This document shows, piece by piece, positions 8,471 through 15,893 of a stretch of DNA of 64,000 nucleotides. Under the pieces are notes generated by a model. It was not told the DNA's origin, searched no databases, and was given only the letters and a program-made list of their open reading frames with translations. Positions within the stretch are counted from its first letter, which is position 1, and every line of letters begins with the position of its first letter. The position numbers and the translations under genes are program-made. Source of the stretch: Rubrobacter marinus (GTDB lineage: Bacteria > Actinomycetota > Rubrobacteria > Rubrobacterales > Rubrobacteraceae); the NCBI RefSeq assembly GCF_011492965.1, contig NZ_CP045121.1:1798001-1862000 (forward strand), read 5' to 3'.

Positions 8471-8896
8471 TTGGATCGCCAACAGCAGATAGCGGCCCTC
8501 GTGGACCACGCGAGGAACCCCCGCCACGAGGGCGGGCTGGAGTACGCCGACGTGGTCATGCCCGGCGGCAGCCCCGAGTGCGGGGGCTCCGTCGTGGTCC
8601 ACCTCAGGGGCGAGGGCGACCGGATCGCCGGCCTCTCGTTCACGGGGCAGGGCGACACGATCAGCATGGGCGCGACGAGCATGGTCATGCAGCTCGTGCG
8701 AGACGAGAACCTGACGATGGACGAGGTCCTCGACCTCGACTACGACGCCTTCGTGGACCGCGTCGGCCGCGAGGCCGTGGGGAGCCGCACCCGCAACGCC
8801 ACGATGGGCCTCAGCGCCCTCAAGGCCGCGATAAGGAAGTACCAGAAGGACCGGCGCGCGCTCCCCGCCAAGGAGGACGAGCGCACGGTCGCGTAG
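8471..8896 (+). CDS. SufU/IscU-like scaffold homologue lacking two metal-binding cysteines
   Basis: A 141-aa protein of the NifU N-terminal fold. The first canonical ligand is kept in G-G-S-P-E-C-G-G. The second, normally in G-E-G-C-x-I-S, reads G-Q-G-D-T-I-S. The third, normally R-I-K-C-A-T-L, reads R-T-R-N-A-T-M. So Cys-to-Asp and Cys-to-Asn changes remove two of three ligands, and it cannot assemble a cluster or bind zinc like SufU. The rest of the fold is well preserved (S-M-G-A-T-S-M-V-M). It starts at TTG 8471 right behind the sulfurtransferase and is probably co-transcribed with it. A sulfur-acceptor or regulatory role is possible but not shown. Confidence 0.75.
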   Translation: MDRQQQIAALVDHARNPRHEGGLEYADVVMPGGSPECGGSVVVHLRGEGDRIAGLSFTGQGDTISMGATSMVMQLVRDENLTMDEVLDLDYDAFVDRVGREAVGSRTRNATMGLSALKAAIRKYQKDRRALPAKEDERTVA

Positions 8897-8917
8897 AGAC
8901 AGGATCGACTCGTCCCC

Positions 8918-8957
8918 ACGCCGGCGGCGCCACCCAGGCCCGCCGGCGTCTCTGTTT
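8918..8957 (+). terminator. Terminator after the sulfurtransferase/SufU-like pair
   Basis: ACGCCGGCGG (8918-8927) pairs with CCGCCGGCGT (8940-8949) and is followed by CTCTGTTT, an intrinsic-terminator shape. Confidence 0.65.
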
Positions 8958-8990
8958 GAGGAGCCCCGGAACGTTCTTCCGGTGCTCCTC
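8958..8990 (+). repeat. Second hairpin, 13 pairs with one mismatch
   Basis: GAGGAGC/GCTCCTC and CCGGAA/TTCCGG pair around a 5-base loop, with one C/T mismatch between the two blocks. No U tract follows. It may back up the terminator or mark the argH upstream region. Confidence 0.5.
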
Positions 8991-9045
8991 GATGGAGGGG
9001 ATCGGGGTTCGTCCCGGTTGGACAAACATCTCCGTTCGAGTCATC

Positions 9046-9051
9046 TAAACT
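9046..9051 (+). promoter_or_regulatory. -10 element of a leaderless argH transcript
   Basis: TAAACT is followed by exactly 8 bases and then the argH ATG at 9060, the same spacing as at fbiC. There is no Shine-Dalgarno between. Confidence 0.5.
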
Positions 9052-9059
9052 GCCTGATC

Positions 9060-10466
9060 ATGAGCGAACGAGACAACGGCCCCCTCTGGGGCGGCAGGTT
9101 CGGGACGACGCCGGCGGAGGCCTTCGAGAGGTTGAACGCCTCGATCCCCTTCGACGCGCGGCTCGCGCCGTACGACATCCGGGGCTCCATCGCCCACGCC
9201 AGGATGCTCGGCGAGCGCGGGATCGTCTCCGGCGAGGAGGCCGCCGAGCTCGAGCGCGGCCTGCGGGCCGTGCTGGAGGAGGTCGAGGGGGGACGGTTCT
9301 CCTGGACGCTCTCCGATGAGGACGTCCACACGGCGGTCGAGCGCCGCCTGCGCGAGATCGTCGGGGACGTGGCGCTCAAGCTGCACACGGGCCGGAGCCG
9401 CAACGATCAGGTCGCGCTGGACCTGCACCTCTTCGTCCGCGACGCGGCGGAGCGCATGGGGGAGGCCCTGCTCGCGGTGATGCGCGCCATCGTCGAGGTC
9501 GCGGAGGCGAACCGCGACCTCGTCTTGCCGGGGTACACGCACCTGCAGCGCGCGCAGCCGATCCTGCTCTCCCACCACCTCCTCGCCCACTTCCGGGCCT
9601 TCGAGCGCGACCTGACTCGCTTACGGATGGCCCGCGAGGCCGCCTCCGCCTCGCCGCTCGGGGCTGCGGCGCTTGGCGGGACGCCGCACCCCGTGGAGCC
9701 GGCGCTCACGGCGAAGACGCTAGGGATGGAGCCCCTCCTCAACTCGCTCGACGCCGTCTCCGAGCGCGACTTCGCCCTCGACCTGCTCTACGCCGCGGCC
9801 GTCCTCGGGATCCACCTGAGCCGCCTCGGCGAGGAGTGGGTGCTGTGGACGAGCGCCGAGTTCGGATTCGCCCGGCTGAGCGACGCCTACTCTTCGGGCT
9901 CCTCGATCATGCCGCAGAAAAAGAACCCGGACGCCTACGAGCTGATGCGCGGCAAGGCGGGCCGCCTCGTCGGCAACCTGACCGCGCTCCTCGTCACGCT
10001 CAAGGGGTTGCCGCTCGGCTACCAGAAGGACCTCCAGGAGGACAAGGAGCCGATCTTCGACTCGGTGGACGCCGTCCTCGCCGTCCTCGCCGTCCTCCCC
10101 GAGATGCTCCGTACCGCTACCTTCGACGGCGAGCGGATGGCGAACGCCGCCGGGGGCTTCGCGCTCGCCACCGAGCTCGCCGACTTTCTGGCCGCGCGCG
10201 GCGTGCCGTTCCGGGAGGCACACCGCGCCGTCGGACGCCTCGTCCGCCGCTGCGAGGAGGCCGGGCTCCCCTTCGAAGAGGTCCCCGAGGATGAGCTCGT
10301 CGCCGCTCATCCGGCCCTGGCCGATCTGCCCAGGGAATTACTCACCCCGAAGGGCAGCGTCGCGAACAAGAGCTCCCCGGGGTCCACGTCGCCCGACTCC
10401 GTGGACGCGCAGCTCGCGAGGGCTCGCGGTCTCCTCCGCGAGCTCGAGGAGGCGTCCGCCGGGTAG
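9060..10466 (+). CDS. argH: Argininosuccinate lyase
   Basis: A 468-aa enzyme of the fumarase/aspartase superfamily that splits argininosuccinate into arginine and fumarate, the last step of arginine synthesis. It opens with L-W-G-G-R-F, has T-G-R-S-R-N-D-Q in the first third, and the superfamily signature G-S-S-I-M-P-Q-K-K-N-P-D, whose flexible loop carries the catalytic serine. The length is normal. I start at ATG 9060; the residues upstream lie before the likely transcription start. It is not next to other arg genes here: a terminator precedes it and about 280 bases without a gene follow, including A/T-rich patches at 10608-10650 that may hold the next promoter. Confidence 0.95.
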   Translation: MSERDNGPLWGGRFGTTPAEAFERLNASIPFDARLAPYDIRGSIAHARMLGERGIVSGEEAAELERGLRAVLEEVEGGRFSWTLSDEDVHTAVERRLREIVGDVALKLHTGRSRNDQVALDLHLFVRDAAERMGEALLAVMRAIVEVAEANRDLVLPGYTHLQRAQPILLSHHLLAHFRAFERDLTRLRMAREAASASPLGAAALGGTPHPVEPALTAKTLGMEPLLNSLDAVSERDFALDLLYAAAVLGIHLSRLGEEWVLWTSAEFGFARLSDAYSSGSSIMPQKKNPDAYELMRGKAGRLVGNLTALLVTLKGLPLGYQKDLQEDKEPIFDSVDAVLAVLAVLPEMLRTATFDGERMANAAGGFALATELADFLAARGVPFREAHRAVGRLVRRCEEAGLPFEEVPEDELVAAHPALADLPRELLTPKGSVANKSSPGSTSPDSVDAQLARARGLLRELEEASAG

Positions 10467-10746
10467 GCCCCGTCCCTACGCGAATTTCGTCGGGGGAAGA
10501 TCGGCGTGTTCGTGGACGGAGCGCGACCGTTGCCGGGTCAGTGCGGCGGGAGGCCGCCAGAGGAGTGCCTCGAACGGCGGGCCGGATCGAGCAAACGCAT
10601 GGGCCGAATAGTATTTCATCTGTTCGGGCATATAGGGACGTACTATAGGGTCGACCGGAGGAGTTGCGGGGGAGGGACCGCGAGTACCTCGTTTCCGGTT
10701 TCATGCATCAGGCCGCGATCTCCGCGGCACGAAAGAAGGAGACTGA

Positions 10747-12138
10747 ATGATACGCAAGGTTTCACTGGCGGTACTCGCCGCGGCCATGGCCGGGTTTGTA
10801 GCCGCTTGTGGCGGCGGTGGCGGCGAGCAGGAGGCGCAGCAGGGCGGCGGTCAGGGGGGGAGCTCGCAGGAGGAGCAGGCCCAGTCCGGCGGCGGCTCCG
10901 GCGTCACGACCGGTGGCACGACCGGTGGCGGCACGACTGGCGGCACCATGGGCGGCACGACTGGCGGCACCATGGGCGGTACGACCGGCGGGATGCAGGG
11001 GGGTACGACCGGCGGGGAGAGTGGGCAGCTCAGGCCCGTCGAGCCCGGCAACCCGGTCGTCGGGACGAGTTATGTGGCCCCGCTCGTGGAGCTCTTCGGC
11101 GACGTGAGGATCGGGGAGCGCAGCTTCGTCGCCTCCAACACCATCCTCAGGGCCTCCCCCGACCATAGTGTGGCGATCGGGAACGAGACCAACGCGCAGG
11201 ACAACATCATCGTGCGCGCCCTCCAGGAGTCGTCGACCGTGGGCGACCGGACCAGCCTCGCGCACCACGCCATCATCCGGGACTCCGAGGTCGGCGACTT
11301 CGCCTTCGTCGGGTTCAACTCCGAGATCATCAACTCGACGCTCGAGAACGGGGCCTTCGTGCTCCACGGCGCGACCGTCGAGAACGTCACGATCCCGGAG
11401 AACAGTCTCGTCGGGCCGGGCGAGGAGATCACGACGCAGGAGCAGGCCGACGCGCTCCCCGAGGCCGACGCCTCGACCGAGGAGTTCCGCGAGGGCGTCC
11501 TCGACGTCAACGCCGAGTTCGCCGAGGGGTACATCGAGCTCTACGAGACCGAGGGCTACGAGACCGTCGTGAACGTCACCGGCCCCAACCCCGCGACCTC
11601 CTTCAACGAGCGGGCCGAGCCCGAGGTCGCGGAGCCGTTCGAGATCCAGGAGTTCGTCAGGATCGTAGGCGACGTCCGGATCGGCCCCAACGCTCAGATC
11701 GGCCAGAGGACGGCCATCCGGGCCGACGAGGGCTCCCCGATCATCATCGGCGCGAACGCCGACCTCGACGATCGGGTGACCTTCCACGCCCTCGAGGAGA
11801 CCGACATCCAGGTCGGCGACGACCTGACCTCCTCCGAGGACGTGGTCTTCCACGGGCCGCTTCAGATGGGCAACGGCGTCTCCGCCGAGGACCGCGCCGT
11901 CGTCTTCCGCGCCATCGTCGAGGACGACGTCCAGATCGGCGAGGACGTCGTGATCGCGGGTCCTGCGCTCGAGGAGGGGGAGGAGCTCTCCTTCACCATC
12001 CCGGCGGGCAGCGTGATCCCGGACGGCTCCATCATCACCGACGAGGAGAGCTTGCAGCAGGCCATCGCGGGCAACCCCGTGACCGGCGACGAGCTCGCCG
12101 CCGCGGAGGTCGCGCAGATGGACCCGCACTCGCACTAG
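10747..12138 (+). CDS. Lipoprotein with two gamma-carbonic-anhydrase-like left-handed beta-helices
   Basis: A 463-aa secreted lipoprotein. Residues 1-20 are a signal peptide ending in a lipobox with Cys21 (V-A-A-C). Residues ~22-92 are low-complexity Gly/Gln/Thr linker. Two hexapeptide-repeat domains follow: one at ~102-225 (F-G-D-V-R-I-G, then L-A-H-H-A-I-I-R-D and V-L-H-G-A-T-V) and one at ~293-430 (V-G-D-V-R-I-G, V-T-F-H-A-L, V-V-F-H-G-P-L). The histidines lie where the zinc ligands of Cam-type gamma carbonic anhydrase would be expected. It would act at the outer face of the membrane. Activity is inferred, and a catalytically dead helix is the alternative. No partner gene is linked. Confidence 0.7.
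   Translation: MIRKVSLAVLAAAMAGFVAACGGGGGEQEAQQGGGQGGSSQEEQAQSGGGSGVTTGGTTGGGTTGGTMGGTTGGTMGGTTGGMQGGTTGGESGQLRPVEPGNPVVGTSYVAPLVELFGDVRIGERSFVASNTILRASPDHSVAIGNETNAQDNIIVRALQESSTVGDRTSLAHHAIIRDSEVGDFAFVGFNSEIINSTLENGAFVLHGATVENVTIPENSLVGPGEEITTQEQADALPEADASTEEFREGVLDVNAEFAEGYIELYETEGYETVVNVTGPNPATSFNERAEPEVAEPFEIQEFVRIVGDVRIGPNAQIGQRTAIRADEGSPIIIGANADLDDRVTFHALEETDIQVGDDLTSSEDVVFHGPLQMGNGVSAEDRAVVFRAIVEDDVQIGEDVVIAGPALEEGEELSFTIPAGSVIPDGSIITDEESLQQAIAGNPVTGDELAAAEVAQMDPHSH
10903..11016 (+). repeat. In-frame repeats coding Thr-Thr-Gly-Gly units
   Basis: Nucleotides 10903-11016 encode a run of T-T-G-G and T-M-G-G units (residues ~53-90 of the lipoprotein). They are built from 12- and 24-base direct repeats of the type ACGACYGGCGGC with ACCATGGGCGGC. 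Such arrays change length easily, so the tether between membrane anchor and beta-helix may vary between strains. Confidence 0.75.
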
Positions 12139-12165
12139 GTTCCGTCGGTCCGAAAAGGGCATAAT

Positions 12166-12206
12166 GCCTCCCGCGTACTGGACGTAGAAACGCCGACGCG
12201 GGAGGC
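12166..12206 (+). promoter_or_regulatory. 11-bp inverted repeat whose right arm contains the phosphoesterase ribosome site
   Basis: GCCTCCCGCGT (12166-12176) and ACGCGGGAGGC (12196-12206) are perfect complements. The GGGAGG ribosome site for the ATG at 12215 lies within the right arm, so the stem would hide it. If transcription starts at a CATAAT box at 12160-12165, only half of the left arm would be transcribed, so an operator or terminator role is also possible. Confidence 0.4.
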
Positions 12207-12214
12207 CCCAGAAC

Positions 12215-13036
12215 ATGCGGATAGTCCAGATGTCTGACATTCACGTCGGGTCGGGTCTCTTCAGGCCCGACCTTCTCTCTGCCGCCATAGAGGAGACCAA
12301 CGAGCTCTCACCCGACCTCGTGGCGATCGTCGGGGACCTCACCATGGAGGGCTACCGCTGGGAGTTCGAGGAGGCGAAGGGCTACCTCGACCGCTTGTCG
12401 TGCCCGAACGTCGTCTACGCGATGGGCAACCACGACGCCAAGAACGTCGGGTACCGCCACTTCGAGGAGTTTTTCGGGATGCGCGAGACGTCGGTGACGG
12501 TCTCCGTCCCCGAGGGCGAGGCGAAGATCGTCTCCATCGACTCGACCAAGCCGGACCTCGACGAGGGGGAGGTCGGCCGGGAGCACTACGCCTGGCTCGA
12601 CTCGGAGTTTCGCGGCTGGGACCGGGGGCCGAGGATACTCATGATCCACCATCACATCCTCGCCGTCCCCGGCACGGGCCGCGACGTCAACAACCTGCGC
12701 GACGCCGGCGACGTGATGGCGATCCTGCGTGACCTGAAGATAGAGATGGTCCTGTCGGGCCACCGCCACGTCCCCTACGTGTGGAGCATCTCGGGGGTGA
12801 GGATCGTGCACTCCGGCACGGCGTCGACCATGCGCGTCCGGGGGGTGATGCCCCCGTCCTACAACGTGATCGAGTTCGACGAGGAGACCGTGAAAATCTG
12901 GCTGCGCGAGCCTGGGAAGGGCGAGAGCCAGCCCCTCGCTTCTTTCTCCCGCAGCCCGGTGACCACGAGCGAGTTCTACCCGGCCTTCGAGAACTTCGTC
13001 GCCTACGACACCCTGCCGTTCCTCAAGGGAACGTAG
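12215..13036 (+). CDS. Calcineurin-like metallophosphoesterase (CpdA/cyclic-nucleotide phosphodiesterase-like)
   Basis: A 273-aa soluble phosphoesterase with the full set of dimetal motifs in order: S-D-I-H near residue 7, V-G-D-L near 41, G-N-H-D near 71, H-H-H-I-L in the middle and G-H-R-H near 180. The family cleaves phosphomono- or diesters, and the nearest characterised members hydrolyse cyclic nucleotides. The substrate cannot be told from sequence. ATG 12215 has GGGAGG 10 bases upstream. It appears to be a single-gene unit. Confidence 0.85.
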   Translation: MRIVQMSDIHVGSGLFRPDLLSAAIEETNELSPDLVAIVGDLTMEGYRWEFEEAKGYLDRLSCPNVVYAMGNHDAKNVGYRHFEEFFGMRETSVTVSVPEGEAKIVSIDSTKPDLDEGEVGREHYAWLDSEFRGWDRGPRILMIHHHILAVPGTGRDVNNLRDAGDVMAILRDLKIEMVLSGHRHVPYVWSISGVRIVHSGTASTMRVRGVMPPSYNVIEFDEETVKIWLREPGKGESQPLASFSRSPVTTSEFYPAFENFVAYDTLPFLKGT

Positions 13037-13050
13037 TCCGGGGAGGGCTC

Positions 13051-13407
13051 CTAGAGCGCGCCCTCGGCCTTGTCGAGCTGGCCGGTCTTCTCGAAGGCCT
13101 GGCGGAGGAGGGCGCGCGCCTCTTCGCGTTCCTCGTCGCTGCGGGCCTTGCCGAGGACCGTCTCGACGCTCTCCTCGATGCCCGCCTCGTCGAAGACGAT
13201 GTCGGGGAGGGCTATGACTACCTCCCGGATCTGGCGGTGGATAAAGTCCGGCTCGCCGGCGTAGACCCAGCTTTTGCGGGCCAGGACCCACGCCCAGCCC
13301 TTCATCCGAATGGTGTTCTCGATGTCCTCGTCCTCGAGGTTCCTCATCTCCATGCGCATCCTGTGCGCGGTGAGGACCTCGGGCTTTATCTTCACGATCG
13401 CTGCCAT
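13051..13407 (-). CDS. Conserved-looking soluble protein of unknown function
   Basis: I do not recognise this 118-aa protein. It is charged and without membrane segments or signal peptide. It starts M-A-A-I-V-K-I-K-P-E-V-L, has a middle part rich in Trp and Ile (K-G-W-A-W-V-L-A-R-K-S-W-V-Y), and a C-terminal half of heptad-like acidic/basic helices (S-D-E-E-R-E-E-A-R-A-L-L). Codon use matches neighbouring genes, which supports it being real. It sits between convergent phosphoesterase and, upstream, the terminator of the betaine operon, so it is a separate unit. Confidence 0.65.
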   Translation of the reverse strand: MAAIVKIKPEVLTAHRMRMEMRNLEDEDIENTIRMKGWAWVLARKSWVYAGEPDFIHRQIREVVIALPDIVFDEAGIEESVETVLGKARSDEEREEARALLRQAFEKTGQLDKAEGAL

Positions 13408-13454
13408 GGGGCTATTCTAGGGGACCGAGCGGGGGAAGTTCGTGTAACGGCCCA

Positions 13455-13500
13455 CGAGAAGCGGCGAGGGGACCCAGAGAGGCCCCCTCGCCGCTTCTCG
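13455..13500 (-). terminator. Strong 17-bp hairpin after the choline/betaine ABC operon
   Basis: Positions 13455-13471 and 13484-13500 are perfect complements (core GAAGCGGCGAGGGG) with a 12-base loop. It lies 22 bases behind the binding-protein gene and ahead of the unknown gene at 13407. No U tract follows. Confidence 0.75.
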
Positions 13501-13521
13501 CCCGTGCTTTGGGCTGATACT

Positions 13522-14481
13522 TTACTGCTGCTCCAGGAGGCCCTCCGCCTCGAGGTGCTCCTGGGCGACGTCGGCGGGCTCCTCCTGCTGGAGGTCGACG
13601 CGGCCGTTCAGGTCGCGCATGACGTCGACGTTCAGGGTCGCGGAGACGGAGTTGAGGATCTCCTCCATCTCCGGGTTCTGCTCGAGGACGTCGCTGCGGA
13701 CCACGGGGGCCGGGTAGTAGAACGGCCAGATGCCCTTCGTGTCCTCCAGGACGACGAGGTCGTCGGAGGTGAGCTGGCCGTCGGTGAGGAAGCCGACGCC
13801 CACGTCCGCGCGGTCGTCGGTGACGCCCTGGTAGCGGAGGCCGAGGTCGTTGGCGGTGATGATCTCGCCGAAGTCCAGCCCGGGGTAGTTCTCCTGCATG
13901 TTCTTGTAGCCGTCGGAGCGGTCCTGGAACTCGGAGTAGGTGGCGAAGCGGAGCTCGCCGGAGGCCTCCGCGAGGTCCTCTAGGGTCTCGATGCCCTGCT
14001 CCTCGGCGACGTCGCGCCGCACGAAGATGCCGTAGTTGTTGTTGAAGTCCGCCGGGGTGAGCATGGTGTTGGCGGGGTCGCGCTCGGAGTAGAGCCTGCG
14101 CGCCTCCTCGTAGGTCGCCTCGGGCGTGTCCAGCCCGTCGAGCTGCTGCTCGCTGTAGTCCAGGAGCGCGACCAGGGCCGTCCCCGTGTACTCGGGGTAG
14201 AAGTCGATCTGGCCGTCCTGCAGCGCCCGGTCGGCGATCTGCTCGGAGCCGAGGTTGAGCTGGCGCTCGACGGTGAAGCCCCTGGCCTCCAGAGCCTGCG
14301 CGTAGAGCTCGCCGAGGACGAACTGCTCGGTGAAGTTCTTCGAGCCGACGGTGATCGACGGGCCGTCGCCCTCGCCGCCGCCACCGCCGCCCTGCTCGCC
14401 GCCGCCCGCGTTGCCGCAGGCCGCGACCGAGAGCGCGAGGAGCGCGACGAGCGCCGCGCGGAGCAAAAACTTTAGCTTCAT
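13522..14481 (-). CDS. Choline/glycine-betaine ABC transporter, lipid-anchored substrate-binding protein
   Basis: A 319-aa lipoprotein (signal peptide ending A-A-C near residue 21, then a Gly-rich tether). The mature part begins with I-T-V-G-S-K-N-F-T-E-Q, the hallmark of OpuC/ProX-type quaternary-amine binding proteins, and continues with L-G-S-E-Q-I-A-D-R-A-L and Y-P-E-Y-T-G-T-A. I take the ATG at 14481 because AGAAGGAG precedes it and the signal peptide starts there. It is the last gene of the four-gene osmoprotectant operon and delivers ligand to the two permeases. Whether it prefers choline, betaine or carnitine is not clear. Confidence 0.9.
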   Translation of the reverse strand: MKLKFLLRAALVALLALSVAACGNAGGGEQGGGGGGEGDGPSITVGSKNFTEQFVLGELYAQALEARGFTVERQLNLGSEQIADRALQDGQIDFYPEYTGTALVALLDYSEQQLDGLDTPEATYEEARRLYSERDPANTMLTPADFNNNYGIFVRRDVAEEQGIETLEDLAEASGELRFATYSEFQDRSDGYKNMQENYPGLDFGEIITANDLGLRYQGVTDDRADVGVGFLTDGQLTSDDLVVLEDTKGIWPFYYPAPVVRSDVLEQNPEMEEILNSVSATLNVDVMRDLNGRVDLQQEEPADVAQEHLEAEGLLEQQ

Positions 14482-14516
14482 GTATGCGTCTCCTTCTGTC
14501 TCTGTTGCCACGGAAT

Positions 14517-15170
14517 CTACTTGCCGCGCCGCTTGCGGGCCACGCGGAGGCCCTTCGGGGTGAAGGCGCGCTCCAGGAAGCCGAAGAGGAGCTCCGTAAT
14601 GATCGCCAGCACCGCGACGGCGAGGGCGCCCGCGATCTGAATCGCCGGCTGGTTGCGCTGGAAGCCGAGGACTATAAGCTGGCCCAGGGCGCCGCCGCCG
14701 ACGAAGGTTGCGAGGGTCGCGCTCGCGACCACCTGCACCGCCGAGGTGCGGATGCCGGCGAAGATGATCGGGGCGGCGATCGGGACCTGGATGCGGCCCA
14801 GAATCTGGGCCCCCGAGAGCCCCATCCCCTTCGCCGCGTCCATCACCTGCGGGCTAACCTGCCGGAGCCCCGTGGACGCGTTGATGAGGATCGGCGGGAT
14901 CGCCAGCGCCGTGAGCGCGACGAGCGAGGTCGCGAACCCGAAGCCGAGCAGCGGGAAGGCCAGCGCGAGGAGCGCGAGGCTCGGCACGGCGCGCCCGATG
15001 TTGCCGATGTTGATGGCGATCGCCGAGAGCGTCGGCGAGCGGTTGACCGCGAGCGCGACCGGCAGGGCGATGAGCACGCCCAGGAGGAGCGCCACCACGG
15101 AGAGCTCGATGTGCGTGACGAGCAGGGGGATAAAGTCCGGCCTGCGGAAGACGTCCAGGAATTCGCTCAT
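14517..15170 (-). CDS. Choline/glycine-betaine ABC transporter permease (second copy)
   Basis: A 217-aa membrane protein with about six helices and the permease coupling segment M-D-A-A-K-G-M-G-L-S-G-A-Q-I-L, which contacts the ATPase. It is paired with the permease encoded just upstream; the two form a heterodimeric pore in OpuC/OsmF-type systems. It starts 3 bases behind the upstream stop and is followed after 35 bases by the binding-protein gene. Length is normal for OpuCB/OpuCD. Confidence 0.9.
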   Translation of the reverse strand: MSEFLDVFRRPDFIPLLVTHIELSVVALLLGVLIALPVALAVNRSPTLSAIAINIGNIGRAVPSLALLALAFPLLGFGFATSLVALTALAIPPILINASTGLRQVSPQVMDAAKGMGLSGAQILGRIQVPIAAPIIFAGIRTSAVQVVASATLATFVGGGALGQLIVLGFQRNQPAIQIAGALAVAVLAIITELLFGFLERAFTPKGLRVARKRRGK

Positions 15171-15173
15171 CGC

Positions 15174-15893
15174 CTAAGCCCTCCTCGTCCGCGCCCACGG
15201 CCTCAGGTAGCGCTCCAGGGCGAGGAGCAGGAGGTCCGCTATCACGGCGAGCAGCGTCGCCAGGACCGCCCCCACGATCACGCGGGTCGGGAAGTTGCGG
15301 CTGATGCCGAGGAAGATCAGCTCTCCCAGGCCACCGCCCCGGATGTACGCCCCGATCGTCGCGATCCCGATGATCGTCACCGTCGCTATCCTCACGCCCG
15401 CGACGATGACCGGCAGGGCGAGCGGGAGCTCGACGCCGAAGAGGATCTGGCGGGCGGTCAGCCCCATGCCGCGCGCCGCGTCCTTTGTCTCCTCGGGGAC
15501 GGAGTCCATCCCGGCGACGACGTTGCGGATGAGGACGAGCAGGGAGTACGCCACGAGCGCGATGATCACGGCCGTCGGCCCGATCCCTATGCCGGGGACG
15601 GTCACGAGGAAGGCGAAGAGGGCGAGGCTCGGGATGGAGAACAGGATGCCCGTGAAGAACGTGACCGGCGGGTAGGCCTTGCGGTAGCGCGAGACCAGGA
15701 CGCCGGTGGGCAGCGAGATCACGAGCGCTATCCCCACGGAGACGAATGAGAGGTAGACGTGCCCGATCAGGGCCGGCAGGATCTCGTCGCCGAAATTCTC
15801 CCCGATCCAACCCCAGTCCAGAAGCTTGGGCTGGAGGTCCTGGAGCAGCCCCAGGGTGTCGCCCGCTTTCGCGGGCTCTCCCGGGCTAGGCAC
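15174..15893 (-). CDS. Choline/glycine-betaine ABC transporter permease (first copy)
   Basis: A 239-aa permease with about six membrane segments and the coupling motif D-A-A-R-G-M-G-L-T-A-R-Q-I-L. It has a ~40-residue cytoplasmic N-terminus that the second permease lacks. Its start overlaps the end of the ATPase gene by 8 bases, showing translational coupling. Paralogous to the next gene; together they form the membrane part of the importer. Confidence 0.9.
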   Translation of the reverse strand: MPSPGEPAKAGDTLGLLQDLQPKLLDWGWIGENFGDEILPALIGHVYLSFVSVGIALVISLPTGVLVSRYRKAYPPVTFFTGILFSIPSLALFAFLVTVPGIGIGPTAVIIALVAYSLLVLIRNVVAGMDSVPEETKDAARGMGLTARQILFGVELPLALPVIVAGVRIATVTIIGIATIGAYIRGGGLGELIFLGISRNFPTRVIVGAVLATLLAVIADLLLLALERYLRPWARTRRA

